In this document: positions 1 through 11,181 of the stretch, piece by piece | Layout: each line of letters opens with the position of its first letter | Numbering within the stretch: position 1 is the stretch's first letter | Assembly (NCBI GenBank): GCA_016218365.1 | Contig: JACREF010000033.1 | Coordinates: 1-62,958, forward strand | Origin: Gammaproteobacteria bacterium | GTDB lineage: Bacteria > Pseudomonadota > Gammaproteobacteria > SZUA-140 | Direction: 5' to 3' | Length of the DNA stretch: 62,958 bases | Program-made: the position numbers and the translations under genes | The notes under the pieces: generated by a model | Database searches by the model: none | What the model was told of the DNA's origin: nothing | The model's input: the letters and a program-made list of their open reading frames with translations, nothing else

Positions 1-957
1 ATACGGGATCAATGCTGCCGACAGGGCCTGCGAGGCGCTGCGCGGCACCGCACCCGGCATGTTGGTCACGGCAAAATGGGTCACCGCTGATTCGACATAG
101 GTCGGATCGGCCCAGGTCGTCGGCCGGGTCGTCTCGATGCACCCGCCCTGATCGACCGAGATGTCGATGACGACACTGCCCGGCTCCATCTCCGCCACGG
201 TCGCCGCCGACACCAGATGCGGCGCCCGTTCACCGACCCGCAACACGGCACCGATCAGCAGGTCGGCGCGCACCACCTCACGGTGGATCTGGTCCTGATA
301 ACCGTACAGCGCGGTCACATTGCCGCCCAATGCACGCATCTGCTCCAGCTTGCGCCGGTCACGATCAAAGACCACGACCTCGGCGCCGGCCGCGGCGGCC
401 AGGATCGCCGCGGCCCCGCCGGCCACGCCGGCCCCAAGGATCACGACCCGGCCGCGCGGCGCCGCCGGCAGCCCACCCAGTAACAACCCCTTGCCACCCT
501 CCGGCCGGTGCAGCAGCCGGGTGCCGACCTGGGTGGCCAGCCGGCCGGCGATGTCACTCATCGGCGCCAGCAGCGGCAGGCTGTGATCCGGCTCCTCGAC
601 GGTCTCAAAGGCCACGGCGGTCAGGCCGATCTGTTGCAGCCGCGCCAGCAGCGCAGTGCCCGCCGCCAGATGCAGATAACTGAACAACAGATGATGGCGC
701 TGCAACAGGTCCAGCTCCGGCCCCACCGGCTCCTTGACCTTGACGATCATCTCGGCCTGTCCATAGAGTTGCTGCGGGCCTTGCACCAGCTGCGCCCCGG
801 CCGCCAGAAAATCCTGGTCACTGTAGCCGCTGGCCAGCCCGGCGGACTGTTCGATCAGCACCTGGTGTCCGCGCGCCACCAGTTCGGCCACCGCCGCCGG
901 GATCAGCGCCACGCGACCCTCCAGTGTCTTGATCTCCCTGGGTACACCAATCTTCAT
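1..957 (-). CDS. ald: Alanine dehydrogenase (3' end beyond window)
   Basis: NAD-dependent interconversion of L-alanine and pyruvate plus ammonia in the cytoplasm. The visible 319 residues start [10 protein letters not shown] and match the AlaDH/PNT family. Lys75 (VKVKEP) and His96 (SYLHLA) fall at the catalytic positions known for the family. A Rossmann GAGVAGG nucleotide loop follows, then an IDISVDQGG segment carrying the family's catalytic Asp. The gene is cut by the window edge, so the C-terminus (about 50 residues) is missing. The ATG at 957 is preceded by a GGGGGG Shine-Dalgarno run. It is divergent from trxB. Confidence 0.95.
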   Translation of the reverse strand, partial: MKIGVPREIKTLEGRVALIPAAVAELVARGHQVLIEQSAGLASGYSDQDFLAAGAQLVQGPQQLYGQAEMIVKVKEPVGPELDLLQRHHLLFSYLHLAAGTALLARLQQIGLTAVAFETVEEPDHSLPLLAPMSDIAGRLATQVGTRLLHRPEGGKGLLLGGLPAAPRGRVVILGAGVAGGAAAILAAAAGAEVVVFDRDRRKLEQMRALGGNVTALYGYQDQIHREVVRADLLIGAVLRVGERAPHLVSAATVAEMEPGSVVIDISVDQGGCIETTRPTTWADPTYVESAVTHFAVTNMPGAVPRSASQALSAALIPY

Positions 958-995
958 CTTCCCCCCTGTTGCTGTTGCCGCCGCCGCACCAGTAT

Positions 996-1024
996 TATTT
1001 TGCACCCCGATAGCGGGCGAACAA
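996..1024 (-). promoter_or_regulatory. Possible sigma70 promoter of ald
   Basis: On the minus strand TTGTTC (1019-1024) and AAAATA (996-1001) are separated by 17 bp, about 40 bp upstream of the ald start. The octamer TGCAAAAT occurs twice in this divergent ald/trxB spacer. This is a consensus match only. Confidence 0.35.
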
Positions 1025-1067
1025 TTCATTTTGCAGCCTGATGAGTGTAAATTAGTAAGCCATCTAA

Positions 1068-2078
<1,011 letters not shown>

Positions 2079-2090
2079 CAGGATCGCACT

Positions 2091-2375
2091 ATGAGCAAAC
2101 GCAACATCCGCCGCATCGAACTCGACTGCCCGATCCGCTATCACGCCATAGGCAGCGATGACATCCATGAAGGCCGGGCCTGTGACTACAGCAACAGCGG
2201 TGTATCCTTCATCGCCAGGGACAAGCTCGAAGAAGGCCAGCTGCAGGAGATCCACATCGACAACCCCGGCGAACAGATGCCGCCGCTGCATGCCATCATC
2301 GAGGTAATACGCTGCAAGCCGGCCGAGAAGCCCGGCGAGTTTTTCATCGCCGGCTTTATCAAGATCCTGAAATAG
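2091..2375 (+). CDS. PilZ domain protein (c-di-GMP receptor-like)
   Basis: Small single-domain protein of 94 residues. The N-terminus NIRRIELDCPIRY supplies the arginines of the PilZ RxxxR motif, and DYSNSGVSF matches the (D/N)xSxxG motif, which together bind cyclic di-GMP in this family. No other domain is present, so it probably acts as a diffusible receptor or adaptor. It starts 12 bp after trxB, so it is likely co-transcribed. The target process is not visible. Confidence 0.85.
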   Translation: MSKRNIRRIELDCPIRYHAIGSDDIHEGRACDYSNSGVSFIARDKLEEGQLQEIHIDNPGEQMPPLHAIIEVIRCKPAEKPGEFFIAGFIKILK

Positions 2376-2393
2376 GCCTGGTCCACCACCGCA

Positions 2394-3110
2394 GTGACGC
2401 GCCTGCCTTCTCTGAGCGAACGCGGTGACTGCCGTTTCCCTTCACCGGAGACCGCACTGCAGGAACCCAATGGCCTGCTGGCGATCGGCGGCAACCTGTC
2501 CACAGACTGCCTGCTGCAGGCCTACCGTCAAGGCATCTTCCCCTGGTACAGCGCCGGCGAACCGATCATGTGGTGGAGTCCCGATCCGCGTGCCGTGTTA
2601 TTTCCCGCGCGGCTGAAGATCTCGCGCAGCCTGGCGCGCACGATCTCCAGACAGGACTACACCGTCACGCTCGACCAGGCCTTCGCCGATGTCGTCCGCC
2701 AGTGCGCGCAGCCGCGCAGCGACAACCATGGCACCTGGATCACCGCCGAGATGCAGGCTGCCTACCTGCGCCTGCATCACGCCGGCCATGCCCATTCGGC
2801 GGAGGCCTGGTGGAACGGCGAACTGGTCGGCGGCCTGTACGGGGTCGCCATCGGCCAGGTGTTCTTTGGTGAATCGATGTTTCATCGTCGCAACGATGCA
2901 TCAAAGGTGGCACTGGCACATCTGGTTACACGCCTGCAGGACTGCGGCTATCAGCTCATTGACTGCCAGGTCACAACCGCCCACCTGCTCAGCCTGGGTG
3001 CCGAAGAGATCCCGCGCCATCAATTCTGCCAGCTGTTGTCCCGCTGCTGCGCCGCCACCCCGGCACATCAACCCTGGGCCGGCGCGAGCCACCCTGCCAT
3101 CCAGCCATGA
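2394..3110 (+). CDS. aat: Leucyl/phenylalanyl-tRNA--protein transferase
   Basis: Transfers Leu or Phe from aminoacyl-tRNA to the N-terminal Arg/Lys of proteins, creating N-degrons for ClpS-ClpAP. The 238 residues carry the family blocks NGLLAIGG, AYRQGIFPWY, WWSPDPR and GGLYGVAIGQVFFGESMF. The chosen start is a GTG; an upstream ATG in frame is not apparent and the ribosome site is weak. The stop overlaps the ate start by 4 bp (ATGA), indicating translational coupling of two N-end-rule transferases. Confidence 0.95.
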   Translation: MTRLPSLSERGDCRFPSPETALQEPNGLLAIGGNLSTDCLLQAYRQGIFPWYSAGEPIMWWSPDPRAVLFPARLKISRSLARTISRQDYTVTLDQAFADVVRQCAQPRSDNHGTWITAEMQAAYLRLHHAGHAHSAEAWWNGELVGGLYGVAIGQVFFGESMFHRRNDASKVALAHLVTRLQDCGYQLIDCQVTTAHLLSLGAEEIPRHQFCQLLSRCCAATPAHQPWAGASHPAIQP

Positions 3111-3814
3111 TGACCGGGGTCCGCTGCTACCGCTCGGCACCCCAGCGCTGCAATTATCTGCCGGACCGCCAGGCCACCTCGATCTTCATCGATCCCGCAT
3201 ACCCGCTGGACAGCACGTTATACAGCCAGTTATGCGCACAGGGGTTCCGTCGCAGCGGCCGCCATGTCTATCGCCCGGACTGCCCGGGCTGCCAGGCCTG
3301 CATCCCGTTACGGGTCGATATCCGGCGCCATGCGGCCAGCCGCAGCCAGCGGCGCGTCATCACGCACAATACCGACCTTGAGATAAGGCAATGCCCCGGT
3401 ACCTTGAACGAGGAACAGTTCCAATTGATGCAACGCTATCTGGCTGGGCAGCATCCGCACGGCGGCATGAATCAGCTGTCCCACCAGCAGTGTGAGGATT
3501 TCCTGTTCACCACCGGGATTGTCACCCGCTGCGCTGAATTCCGGCTGCAGGGCACGCTGCTGGCGGTCGCCGTCAGCGATGTCGTCGATGACGGTCTGTC
3601 CGCTGTCTATACATTCTATGACCCCGCTTACCGGGCCCGCGGCCTTGGCACGCTGGCCATCCTGCATCACATCGACCGCTGCCGCCGTGAAGGCCGCGAC
3701 TGGCTGTACCTTGGTTACTGGATCAAGGACAGCCGGAAAATGAATTACAAAACGGGTTTTCGCCCCTGCCAGCTGTGGGATGGCCAGCGCTGGCAGGAAA
3801 CTCCGGATCTATAA
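3107..3814 (+). CDS. ate/bpt: Aspartate/glutamate leucyltransferase (arginyltransferase family)
   Basis: Attaches Leu (Bpt-type) to N-terminal Asp/Glu, feeding those proteins to ClpS-ClpAP. The 235 residues contain the family's N-terminal Cys-rich block (CPGCQACIPLRVD) and the C-terminal YLGYWIKDSRKMNYKTGFRPC signature. The start overlaps the aat stop. Two successive ATG codons (3107, 3110) are possible starts. Substrate preference (Bpt versus arginyl-transferring Ate) is inferred from the bacterial context and is not proven by sequence. Confidence 0.93.
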   Translation: MMTGVRCYRSAPQRCNYLPDRQATSIFIDPAYPLDSTLYSQLCAQGFRRSGRHVYRPDCPGCQACIPLRVDIRRHAASRSQRRVITHNTDLEIRQCPGTLNEEQFQLMQRYLAGQHPHGGMNQLSHQQCEDFLFTTGIVTRCAEFRLQGTLLAVAVSDVVDDGLSAVYTFYDPAYRARGLGTLAILHHIDRCRREGRDWLYLGYWIKDSRKMNYKTGFRPCQLWDGQRWQETPDL

Positions 3815-3817
3815 AGG

Positions 3818-3846
3818 GTGAAATTCCGGCGCGGGCGGTATAAAAT
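3818..3846 (+). promoter_or_regulatory. Likely infA promoter
   Basis: GTGAAA (3818-3823) and TAAAAT (3841-3846) are spaced by 17 bp, 34 bp before infA and just after the ate stop. It would give infA its own promoter. Consensus match only. Confidence 0.5.
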
Positions 3847-3858
3847 CGCGCTGCCTGA

Positions 3859-4098
<240 letters not shown>

Positions 4099-4152
4099 TG
4101 GCCTGACCTCCCCCACCCCTGCCTCTCAGGGGAACCCCTCAAGACCTGATGA

Positions 4153-6426
4153 TCAATCCTTGGCCGCTTCGGTCTCCCGCGACGGCTCCAGATCAAACAC
4201 CAGTTCGTTGTTGCGGAGCTTGACGGTCAGGCGCCCGCCCTTGACCAGCTTGCCAAACAGCAGCTCCTCGGCCAGCGGTTTCTTGATGACGTCCTGGATC
4301 AGGCGGTTCATCGGCCGCGCGCCCATCTTCGGATCATAACCGCGTTCCGCCAGCCAGCTGCGGGCCGTCGGCTCCACCGTCAGCGTCACGCCCTTCTCTT
4401 CAAGCTGGGCCTCGAGCTTGATGATGAACTTGTCGACCACATGCATGATCGTCGAACGCTCCAGCGCCTGGAACTGGATGATCGCATCGAGACGGTTGCG
4501 GAATTCAGGCGAGAACACCCGCTTGATCGCCTCGGCACCGTCCGTGACATGGTCCTGGGCTGTAAAGCCGATCGATGCCCGGTCCATCTGCTCGGCACCG
4601 GCATTGGAGGTCATGACGATGATGACGTTGCGGAAATCCGCCTTGCGTCCATTGTTGTCCGTCAGCGTGCCATGGTCCATGACCTGCAGCAGCAGATTGA
4701 ATACATCCGGATGGGCCTTCTCGATCTCGTCAAGCAGCAGCACTGCATACGGATGTTTGGTGACGGCCTCGGTCAGCAGGCCACCCTGGTCATAACCGAC
4801 ATAACCCGGCGGGGCACCGATCAGCCGTGACACGGTATGACGTTCCATGTATTCCGACATGTCAAAACGGATCAGTTCGATGCCGAGGATCTTGGCCAGC
4901 TGTTTGGTGACCTCGGTCTTGCCGACACCGGTCGGCCCGGCAAACAGGAAGGAACCGATCGGCTTGCTGCCTTCGGCGATGCCGCAACGCGCCATCTTGA
5001 TCGCCGAGGCCAGCGTCTCGATCGCCTTGTCCTGACCGAACACCACCATCCTCAGATCACGTTCCAGCGTGCGCAGCTTTTCCATGTCGGTACTGCTGAT
5101 GTTGCGGGCCGGAATCCGGGCGATGTTGGCGACGATGCTCTCGATGTCCTTGACGCCAATCAGCTTCTTGCGCTTGGACGGCACCTGCAGGCGCTGATAG
5201 GCGCCGGCCTCGTCGATGACATCGATCGCCTTGTCCGGCAGGTGCCGGTCATTGATATAGCGGGCGGCCAGTTCGGCGGCAGCACGCAGCGCCTCACGTG
5301 AATATTTGACGTCGTGGTGTTCCTCGAAGCGGGTCTTCAGCCCCTTGAGGATCTGGAAGGTCTCGTCAACCGTCGGTTCCGGCACATCGATCTTCTGGAA
5401 GCGGCGTGCCAGCGCCCGATCCTTTTCAAAGATGCCGCGGTATTCACCATAGGTCGTCGACCCGATGCACCTGACCTCGCCTGAGGTCAGCACCGGTTTG
5501 ATCAGATTGGAGGCATCCATGACACCACCCGACGTTGACCCGGCGCCAATGATGGTATGGATCTCGTCAATGAACAGGATAGAACCCGGTTCCTTGCGGA
5601 TCTGGTTGATGACCCCCTTGAGCCGCTTTTCGAAATCACCGCGATATTTGGTACCCGCCAGCAATGCGCCCATATCAAGCGAATAAACGGTGGCATCAAG
5701 CAACGCCTCGGGCACCTCGCCCTCAACAATACGTTTGGCCAGCCCTTCAGCAATGGCCGTCTTGCCGACGCCGGCCTCACCGACCAGCAACGGATTGTTC
5801 TTGCGGCGGCGGCACAGCACCTGCACCACCCGCTGCACCTCTTCATCGCGGCCGACCAGCGGATCGATCTTGCCCGCCAGCGCCTGTTCATTCAGATTGA
5901 CGGCGAAACTCTCCAGCGGGCTGCGCGCCGGGGCATCCTCCTCGACACTCTCCTCACTGGACAGCGGGGTCTCCTCGGCATTTTCGTCCCCCTGCACCTT
6001 GGTGATACCGTGCGAGATATAATTCACGACATCCAGACGCGATACGCTCTGCCCGCCGAGGAAATACACCGCCTGGGAATCCTGCTCACCGAAGATCGCC
6101 ACCAGCACATTGGAGGCATTGACCTCGCTCTTGCCTGAAGACTGGACATGGAACACCGCGCGCTGCAACACGCGCTGAAAACCCAGCGTCGGCTGGGTCT
6201 CGCGGCCACTGGTCTCCGGCAATAACGGGGTGGTTTCCTCGATGAAGCGGCTGACGTCACGACGCAGGGAGTCGAGATCGGCACCGCAGGCCTGCAACAC
6301 CGAACTGGCGGCGGTATTATCCAGCAAGGCCAGCAACAGATGCTCGACGGTAATGAATTCGTGATGCTTCCTTCTCGCATCTTGAAAAGCAAGATTCAAC
6401 GTGATTTCTACATCCTTGCTTAACAT
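4153..6426 (-). CDS. clpA: ATP-dependent Clp protease ATP-binding subunit ClpA
   Basis: AAA+ unfoldase that feeds substrates, including N-degron proteins delivered by ClpS, into ClpP. The 757 residues show a Clp_N repeat domain (about 1-145), an acidic linker (148-168), AAA module 1 with Walker A GEAGVGKT at 216-223 and Walker B LFIDEIH, then AAA module 2 with Walker A GPTGVGKT at 497-504. An IGF tripeptide (in [10 protein letters not shown]) is the ClpP-docking loop that separates ClpA/X from ClpB. It lies 28 bp downstream of clpS in the same orientation. clpP is not in this window. Confidence 0.98.
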   Translation of the reverse strand: MLSKDVEITLNLAFQDARRKHHEFITVEHLLLALLDNTAASSVLQACGADLDSLRRDVSRFIEETTPLLPETSGRETQPTLGFQRVLQRAVFHVQSSGKSEVNASNVLVAIFGEQDSQAVYFLGGQSVSRLDVVNYISHGITKVQGDENAEETPLSSEESVEEDAPARSPLESFAVNLNEQALAGKIDPLVGRDEEVQRVVQVLCRRRKNNPLLVGEAGVGKTAIAEGLAKRIVEGEVPEALLDATVYSLDMGALLAGTKYRGDFEKRLKGVINQIRKEPGSILFIDEIHTIIGAGSTSGGVMDASNLIKPVLTSGEVRCIGSTTYGEYRGIFEKDRALARRFQKIDVPEPTVDETFQILKGLKTRFEEHHDVKYSREALRAAAELAARYINDRHLPDKAIDVIDEAGAYQRLQVPSKRKKLIGVKDIESIVANIARIPARNISSTDMEKLRTLERDLRMVVFGQDKAIETLASAIKMARCGIAEGSKPIGSFLFAGPTGVGKTEVTKQLAKILGIELIRFDMSEYMERHTVSRLIGAPPGYVGYDQGGLLTEAVTKHPYAVLLLDEIEKAHPDVFNLLLQVMDHGTLTDNNGRKADFRNVIIVMTSNAGAEQMDRASIGFTAQDHVTDGAEAIKRVFSPEFRNRLDAIIQFQALERSTIMHVVDKFIIKLEAQLEEKGVTLTVEPTARSWLAERGYDPKMGARPMNRLIQDVIKKPLAEELLFGKLVKGGRLTVKLRNNELVFDLEPSRETEAAKD

Positions 6427-6454
6427 GGCTGCTTCCTCATCTGGATATTGATAG

Positions 6455-6787
6455 TCAGGCCTGTTCCATCGTGCATTTCAGTGGATGCTGCTTCTCGATA
6501 GCCGCCTCGTGGACCATGGCAATCTTGGTTTCGGCGATATCGCGGGTAAACACCCCGCACAGGGCAATGCCACTTAGATGAACCTGTAACATGACCTGTG
6601 TCGCCTTTTCCCTGTTCATGCCGAAAATGCCTTGCAAGACCTCCACCACAAACTCCATCGGCGTAAAATCGTCGTTCAGCATCAGCACCTTATACATCGG
6701 TGGCTGCTTCAGGCGTGGTTTGGCCTCCTGTAGCGCCACCCCGCCCTTTCCTGCCTGTTGCACATCCAGTCTCTTCATGTCCCCCAT
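6455..6787 (-). CDS. clpS: ATP-dependent Clp protease adaptor ClpS
   Basis: N-recognin that hands N-terminal Leu/Phe/Tyr/Trp substrates to ClpA. The 110 residues include the core [23 protein letters not shown], where N-D-D and the adjacent Thr/Met residues line the N-degron pocket, and a C-terminal [10 protein letters not shown] like the family. Two in-frame ATGs exist (6787 and 6778). The second follows a GGGGG run, and a perfect TATAAT box (6786-6791) overlaps the first, so the true start is uncertain. It forms an operon with clpA. Confidence 0.96.
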   Translation of the reverse strand: MGDMKRLDVQQAGKGGVALQEAKPRLKQPPMYKVLMLNDDFTPMEFVVEVLQGIFGMNREKATQVMLQVHLSGIALCGVFTRDIAETKIAMVHEAAIEKQHPLKCTMEQA

Positions 6788-6990
6788 TATACTGAAGATG
6801 GGGTCTACGTGATCGCCTTCAAGCCGCTAAGCTAAACTGCCCAAAGGTTTTTTGACCAGGACCATTTACTGGACGCCTAACCCTGTATCGTCCACGCTCA
6901 AGCGGGGCTTGAGAAACTCCCGGAGCTATTGACGTGGTACTGAGGTGAATACTTGACTATTTATTGTGGTTGGTAAACAGTTAGGGTCGG

Positions 6991-7024
6991 AATCAGGGCC
7001 AGGTCGGGGAAAATCAGGGCCAGG
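6991..7024. repeat. Two 13-bp direct repeats in the cspD leader
   Basis: AATCAGGGCCAGG occurs at 6991-7003 and again at 7012-7024, 54-87 bp before the cold-shock gene. The 290-bp clpS/cspD divergent spacer otherwise shows no gene. A TTGACT (near 6953) could be a -35 element, but no good -10 follows. The repeats may be an operator or part of a structured leader. Confidence 0.5.
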
Positions 7025-7077
7025 CTGGTTTCGTTACCATAGCGATAGTTGTTGGTCACTGGAGAGAGGGCAGCAGG

Positions 7078-7290
7078 ATGACGACTGGCGTTGTAAAGTG
7101 GTTCAATAATGCAAAAGGCTTCGGTTTTGTATCCCCGGATGAGGGCGGTGAGGACATCTTCGCCCATTTCTCCGCCATTGATATGGAAGGATTCAAGAGC
7201 CTGAGACAGGGACAGAAGGTGGAGTTCGATATCGATGAAGGGCCCAAGGGGCTGTTCGCCGCCAAGATCCGTCTCGCTGAACCGGCCTGA
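7078..7290 (+). CDS. cspD: Cold-shock domain protein (CspD-like)
   Basis: Single OB-fold nucleic-acid-binding protein of 70 residues. RNP1 (KGFGFVSP) and RNP2 (DIFAHFS) are both intact. The position, divergent from clpS-clpA, is that of cspD in enterobacteria, where CspD is a stationary-phase replication inhibitor. Sequence alone cannot separate CspD from other Csp paralogues, so the symbol rests on synteny. A GGAG ribosome site lies upstream of the ATG. Confidence 0.9.
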   Translation: MTTGVVKWFNNAKGFGFVSPDEGGEDIFAHFSAIDMEGFKSLRQGQKVEFDIDEGPKGLFAAKIRLAEPA

Positions 7291-7323
7291 CCTGCAAAAG
7301 CCCTCCACCCTCTGCAGCCGCGC

Positions 7324-7344
7324 CGCCGCAGGGTGACTGCGGCG
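7324..7344. terminator. GC hairpin between convergent cspD and icd
   Basis: CGCCGCAG pairs with CTGCGGCG around a 5-nt loop. It sits 33 bp after the cspD stop and 6 bp before the icd stop. There is no U tract on either strand, so it is only a possible terminator or transcript-end hairpin. Confidence 0.4.
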
Positions 7345-7350
7345 CAGGTC

Positions 7351-8607
7351 TTACATGTGCTTGATGACGGCCTGGCCGAACCCGGAACAGCTGAGTTCCT
7401 GGCCGTGGTCCATCAAGCGGGCCAGATCATAGGTCACGGTCCTGGCGGCAATCGCGCCCGCCACGCCGTTGATGACCAGATCGGCCGCCTCGATCCAGCC
7501 CAGATGCCGCAGCATCATCTCGGCCGACAATATCAGGGAGCTGGGGTTGACCTTGTCCTGTCCGGCATAGCCCGGCGCGGTGCCATGCGTGGCCTCGAAC
7601 ATCGCCACACCATCTGACAGATTGGCCCCCGGTGCGATGCCGATGCCGCCGACCTGGGCCGCCAGCGCATCGGAGATATAATCGCCGTTGAGATTCAAGG
7701 TCGCAATAACGCTGTACTCCTCGGGCCGCAACAGGATCTGCTGCAAAAAGGCATCAGCTATGACATCCTTGATGATGATCTCGCGACCGGTGCGCGGATT
7801 GGTCATCCGGCACCACGGCCCCTTGTCGATCTCGGTGGCGCCAAACTCCTGCCGGGCCAGCTCATAGCCCCAGCCCTTGAAGGCCCCTTCAGTGAATTTC
7901 ATGATATTGCCCTTGTGCACCAGCGTCACCGAGCTGCGATCGTTGTCGATTGCATACTGTATCGCCTTGCGTACCAGACGCTTGCTGCCTTCACTGGACA
8001 CTGGCTTGATGCCGATGCCCGAGGTCTCCGGGAAACGGATCTTGGTGACCCCCATCTGCTGCTGCAGGAAATCGATCAGCTTGCGAACCTCCGCGGTACC
8101 GGCGGCCCATTCGATGCCGGCATAGATGTCCTCGGAGTTCTCGCGGAAGATCATCATGTCGGTCTTTTCCGGATTGCGCAGCGGACTCGGGGTCCCGGGA
8201 AAATAACGTACCGGACGCTGGCAGACATACAGATCGAGGTCCTGCCGCAGCGCCACGTTCAACGAGCGGATGCCGCCACCCACCGGGGTCGTCAGCGGGC
8301 CCTTGATTGACACCAGATAGCTGCGCAGCGCCCGCAAGGTCTCGTCCGGCAGCCACTGATCCTTGCCATAGACCCGGGTCGCCTTTTCACCGGCATAGAC
8401 CTCCATCCAAACGATAGCGCGCTGGCCGCCATAGGCCTTGCGCACCGCCGCGTCGACCACCTGATGCATGACCGGGGTGATATCAATGCCGATGCCATCA
8501 CCTTCGATAAACGGAATGATCGGATGGTCGGGCACTGTCAGCGAAAGATCCGCACCCTGGGTGATGGTGTCACCCCTCGCCGGTACAACAATATGCTGGT
8601 ATGCCAT
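7351..8607 (-). CDS. icd: Isocitrate dehydrogenase, NADP-type fold
   Basis: Oxidative decarboxylation of isocitrate to 2-oxoglutarate in the TCA cycle. The 418 residues align along their length with the E. coli enzyme. Ser115 in [12 protein letters not shown] corresponds to the AceK-phosphorylated Ser113. The coenzyme-selecting residues Tyr347, Val353, Tyr393 and Arg397 are kept (E. coli Y345, V351, Y391, R395). However, the lysine equivalent to E. coli Lys344 is Gly346 (HGTAPGYAG). A GGAGCG ribosome site precedes the ATG. Cofactor preference may therefore be relaxed. Confidence 0.97.
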   Translation of the reverse strand: MAYQHIVVPARGDTITQGADLSLTVPDHPIIPFIEGDGIGIDITPVMHQVVDAAVRKAYGGQRAIVWMEVYAGEKATRVYGKDQWLPDETLRALRSYLVSIKGPLTTPVGGGIRSLNVALRQDLDLYVCQRPVRYFPGTPSPLRNPEKTDMMIFRENSEDIYAGIEWAAGTAEVRKLIDFLQQQMGVTKIRFPETSGIGIKPVSSEGSKRLVRKAIQYAIDNDRSSVTLVHKGNIMKFTEGAFKGWGYELARQEFGATEIDKGPWCRMTNPRTGREIIIKDVIADAFLQQILLRPEEYSVIATLNLNGDYISDALAAQVGGIGIAPGANLSDGVAMFEATHGTAPGYAGQDKVNPSSLILSAEMMLRHLGWIEAADLVINGVAGAIAARTVTYDLARLMDHGQELSCSGFGQAVIKHM

Positions 8608-8649
8608 GACACGCTCCTGATAAATCCACAGTTCAGAAAAATTCCGGCA

Positions 8650-8678
8650 ATTCTAGCAGGTATGGCCGGGCCAGGCTA
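8650..8678 (-). promoter_or_regulatory. Possible icd promoter
   Basis: On the minus strand TAGCCT (8673-8678) and TAGAAT (8650-8655) are separated by 17 bp, 42 bp upstream of the icd ATG. The -10 is a good match and the -35 is weak. Confidence 0.4.
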
Positions 8679-8742
8679 AACATCGGGCAGCAACAACCGC
8701 GGAAGCCAGCATATCCGCGTCCTCCGTACACCAGACAGGCCG

Positions 8743-10323
8743 TCAATGCTCGCGCGTTGCCAGAAACTCGATGCCGGGCCAGCGCTCGATGGTCAGATCG
8801 AGATTGACCCGGGTCGGCGCGATATAGGTCAGCTCGCCGCCACTGTCCAGCGCCAGATTCTGCTGTGCCTTGCTGCGGAACTCATCGAGCTTCTTGTCAT
8901 CCCGGCAACGGACCCAGCGCGCGGTTGATACCTGCACCTGCTCAAAGGTGCAATCAACGCCATATTCACTCTTTAATCGATGCGCAACCACATCAAACTG
9001 CAACACACCCACCGCACCCAGGATGATGTCGTTGCTGGCCAGCGGCCGGAACACCTGAGTCGCCCCTTCCTCGGATAACTGATCGACACCCTTCTGCAAG
9101 GCCTTCAGCCGCAATGGATCACGCAGCACCACGCGCCGGAACAGTTCCGGGGCGAAATTGGGAATACCGGTAAACTTGAGCTTTTCCCCCTGGGTGAATG
9201 CATCGCCGATCCGGATCGTGCCGTGGTTATGCAGGCCGATGATATCGCCAGGCCAGGCCTCCTCGGCATGATCACGCTCGCTGGCCATAAAGGTCATCGC
9301 GTTGGCGATCTGCACATCGCGCCCGATGCGCACATGGTGCAGCTTCATCCCCTTGCTGTAGTGACCGGAGCATATCCGCAGAAAGGCGATGCGGTCGCGG
9401 TGCTGGGGATCCATGTTCGCCTGGATCTTGAAGACAAATCCGGAGAACTTTTCTTCATCAGGACTGACGACACGCTCGGCGGCAAGCCGCGGCTGAGGAC
9501 CGGGTGCATATTCAACAAAGGCATCAAGCAGTTCGCGTATCCCGAAATTGTTGATCGCCGAGCCGAAGAATACCGGCGTAAGTTCGCCGCGCAGATAGGC
9601 GGAGCGATCAAAGGGATGACTGGCGCCCCTGACCAGCTCGATCTCATCACGAAACTCATCCACCAGCGATCCGAAACGTTGTTCCAGTACTGGATTATCC
9701 AGGCCGTGGACTACCTCGCCGTGCTGGATCCGGCCGCCATGGGTCGGACTGAACAGGTGGATATTGTCATCGTAGAGGTTGAATACCCCCTTGAACTGCT
9801 TGCCCATGCCAATCGGCCAGGTCACCGGTGCACAGCGTATCTTCAGTACCTGCTCGACCTCGTCCAGCAGCTCGATCGGCGAGCGGCCCTCACGGTCCAG
9901 TTTGTTGATGAAGGTAATGATCGGGGTATCACGTAACCGGCACACCTCCATCAACTTGATGGTCCGGGCCTCGACGCCCTTGGCGCTGTCGATGACCATC
10001 AACGCCGAATCCACAGCGGTCAGCGTGCGGTAGGTGTCCTCCGAAAAATCCTCGTGACCCGGGGTGTCGAGCAGGTTGATGATGCGGTCCTGATACGGAA
10101 ACTGCATGACCGACGTCGTAACCGAGATCCCGCGCTGCTTCTCCAGCTCCATCCAGTCCGAGGTTGCATGCCGCGCCGCCTTGCGTCCCTTGACGGTGCC
10201 CGCCAGCTGGATCGCCCCGCCAAACAGCAGCAATTTCTCGGTCAGCGTGGTCTTGCCGGCATCAGGATGCGAGATGATGGCAAAGGTCCGCCTGCGGGCC
10301 AATTGTTCGGTTAATTTAGACAT
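8743..10323 (-). CDS. prfC: Peptide chain release factor 3
   Basis: Translational GTPase that removes RF1/RF2 from the ribosome after peptide release. From the ATG at 10323 it is 526 residues. The G1 loop HPDAGKTT is at 19-26, with G3 [13 protein letters not shown]4 NKLDRE and the RF3-type C-terminal domains. An in-frame TTG at 10332 would add three residues and give the E. coli length of 529. Neither start has a clear Shine-Dalgarno. Monocistronic, with a 135-bp gap to icd. Confidence 0.97.
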   Translation of the reverse strand: MSKLTEQLARRRTFAIISHPDAGKTTLTEKLLLFGGAIQLAGTVKGRKAARHATSDWMELEKQRGISVTTSVMQFPYQDRIINLLDTPGHEDFSEDTYRTLTAVDSALMVIDSAKGVEARTIKLMEVCRLRDTPIITFINKLDREGRSPIELLDEVEQVLKIRCAPVTWPIGMGKQFKGVFNLYDDNIHLFSPTHGGRIQHGEVVHGLDNPVLEQRFGSLVDEFRDEIELVRGASHPFDRSAYLRGELTPVFFGSAINNFGIRELLDAFVEYAPGPQPRLAAERVVSPDEEKFSGFVFKIQANMDPQHRDRIAFLRICSGHYSKGMKLHHVRIGRDVQIANAMTFMASERDHAEEAWPGDIIGLHNHGTIRIGDAFTQGEKLKFTGIPNFAPELFRRVVLRDPLRLKALQKGVDQLSEEGATQVFRPLASNDIILGAVGVLQFDVVAHRLKSEYGVDCTFEQVQVSTARWVRCRDDKKLDEFRSKAQQNLALDSGGELTYIAPTRVNLDLTIERWPGIEFLATREH

Positions 10324-10549
10324 GCTGGTCAAAATACGCGTCAGAGTAGTGAAAAACAGGGCATTCTATCAAGATCGTCAGTGCGGCACACCCGCCAATC
10401 CTAAATGTGAGTATATTTTCACATCGATCTAATGCTAGCTTACTGATTGATATACAAAAAATAATATCTGGTTAAGCGTCCGCCTGCCATCACCATGGTA
10501 GACTGCATGCATAATGACTCTGTCCCTATAACATACCAACGGAGCACAG

Positions 10550-11014
10550 ATGTTTAAGACCAGCCTTATTACACCACCGGAACAGCGCGCGATCAGCATC
10601 GACCGCCGCCAGCATCAGTTTAAGACCCTGTTGTGCAGCCTGCATATGCGCCGGAGACGGCAACAGCGCCGCACTGCCGATCACCACAAACCGCATTATC
10701 TTGATATCCATGAACCGGTTTATATGTATATCGCGGTGGCCATCCTGTTGCTGTCCTGCGTTGACGCGGTCTTCACGCTGACGCTGTTGAAGATGGGCGC
10801 GCGGGAGGCCAATCCGGCCATGCAGTTTTTCCTCGAGATCAATACCACATCATTCGTAATCGCCAAGCTGCTGTTGACGGTTACCAGCATTATCGTGCTG
10901 ATCGCCCATCGAAAATTCTGGCTGATGAAGGTCAGGATCGAAACCCTCCTCTATGGCTCATTGATCATGTACCTGCTGCTGATCAATTATGAGCTGGTAT
11001 TGCTCAATAATTAA
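10550..11014 (+). CDS. DUF5658 family membrane protein
   Basis: The 154 residues comprise a basic cytoplasmic N-terminus (RRRRQQRR near 34-41) and three predicted membrane helices (about 58-80, 100-120, 130-150). The central SCVDAVFTLTLLKMGAREANPAMQFFL carries the D-x-x-(F/L)-T and G-A-x-E-x-N-P-x-M residues typical of DUF5658. The function of the family is unknown. A GGAGCACAG ribosome site precedes the ATG. It stands alone, upstream of a diguanylate cyclase gene in the same direction. Confidence 0.7.
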   Translation: MFKTSLITPPEQRAISIDRRQHQFKTLLCSLHMRRRRQQRRTADHHKPHYLDIHEPVYMYIAVAILLLSCVDAVFTLTLLKMGAREANPAMQFFLEINTTSFVIAKLLLTVTSIIVLIAHRKFWLMKVRIETLLYGSLIMYLLLINYELVLLNN

Positions 11015-11181
11015 GCGTAGCTATAGACCGCCAGAAGATTTGGCGCAACAAAGAATATAGCATTTATGTAAAAGGCCGATAGCACCAGACGAGATCAGGA
11101 ATATCCCTGAGCAGTTTCCGTAGCCCTTCGTACCACAGGGCAAGTATTTGGAAGGAACCAGATATATCATGACCAAGGTAT

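Noticed and set aside
4099-4152. tRNA expected between infA and clpA by analogy with E. coli
   Set aside because: The gap is only 54 bp and shows no cloverleaf; only a weak CCCCT/AGGGG hairpin is present.
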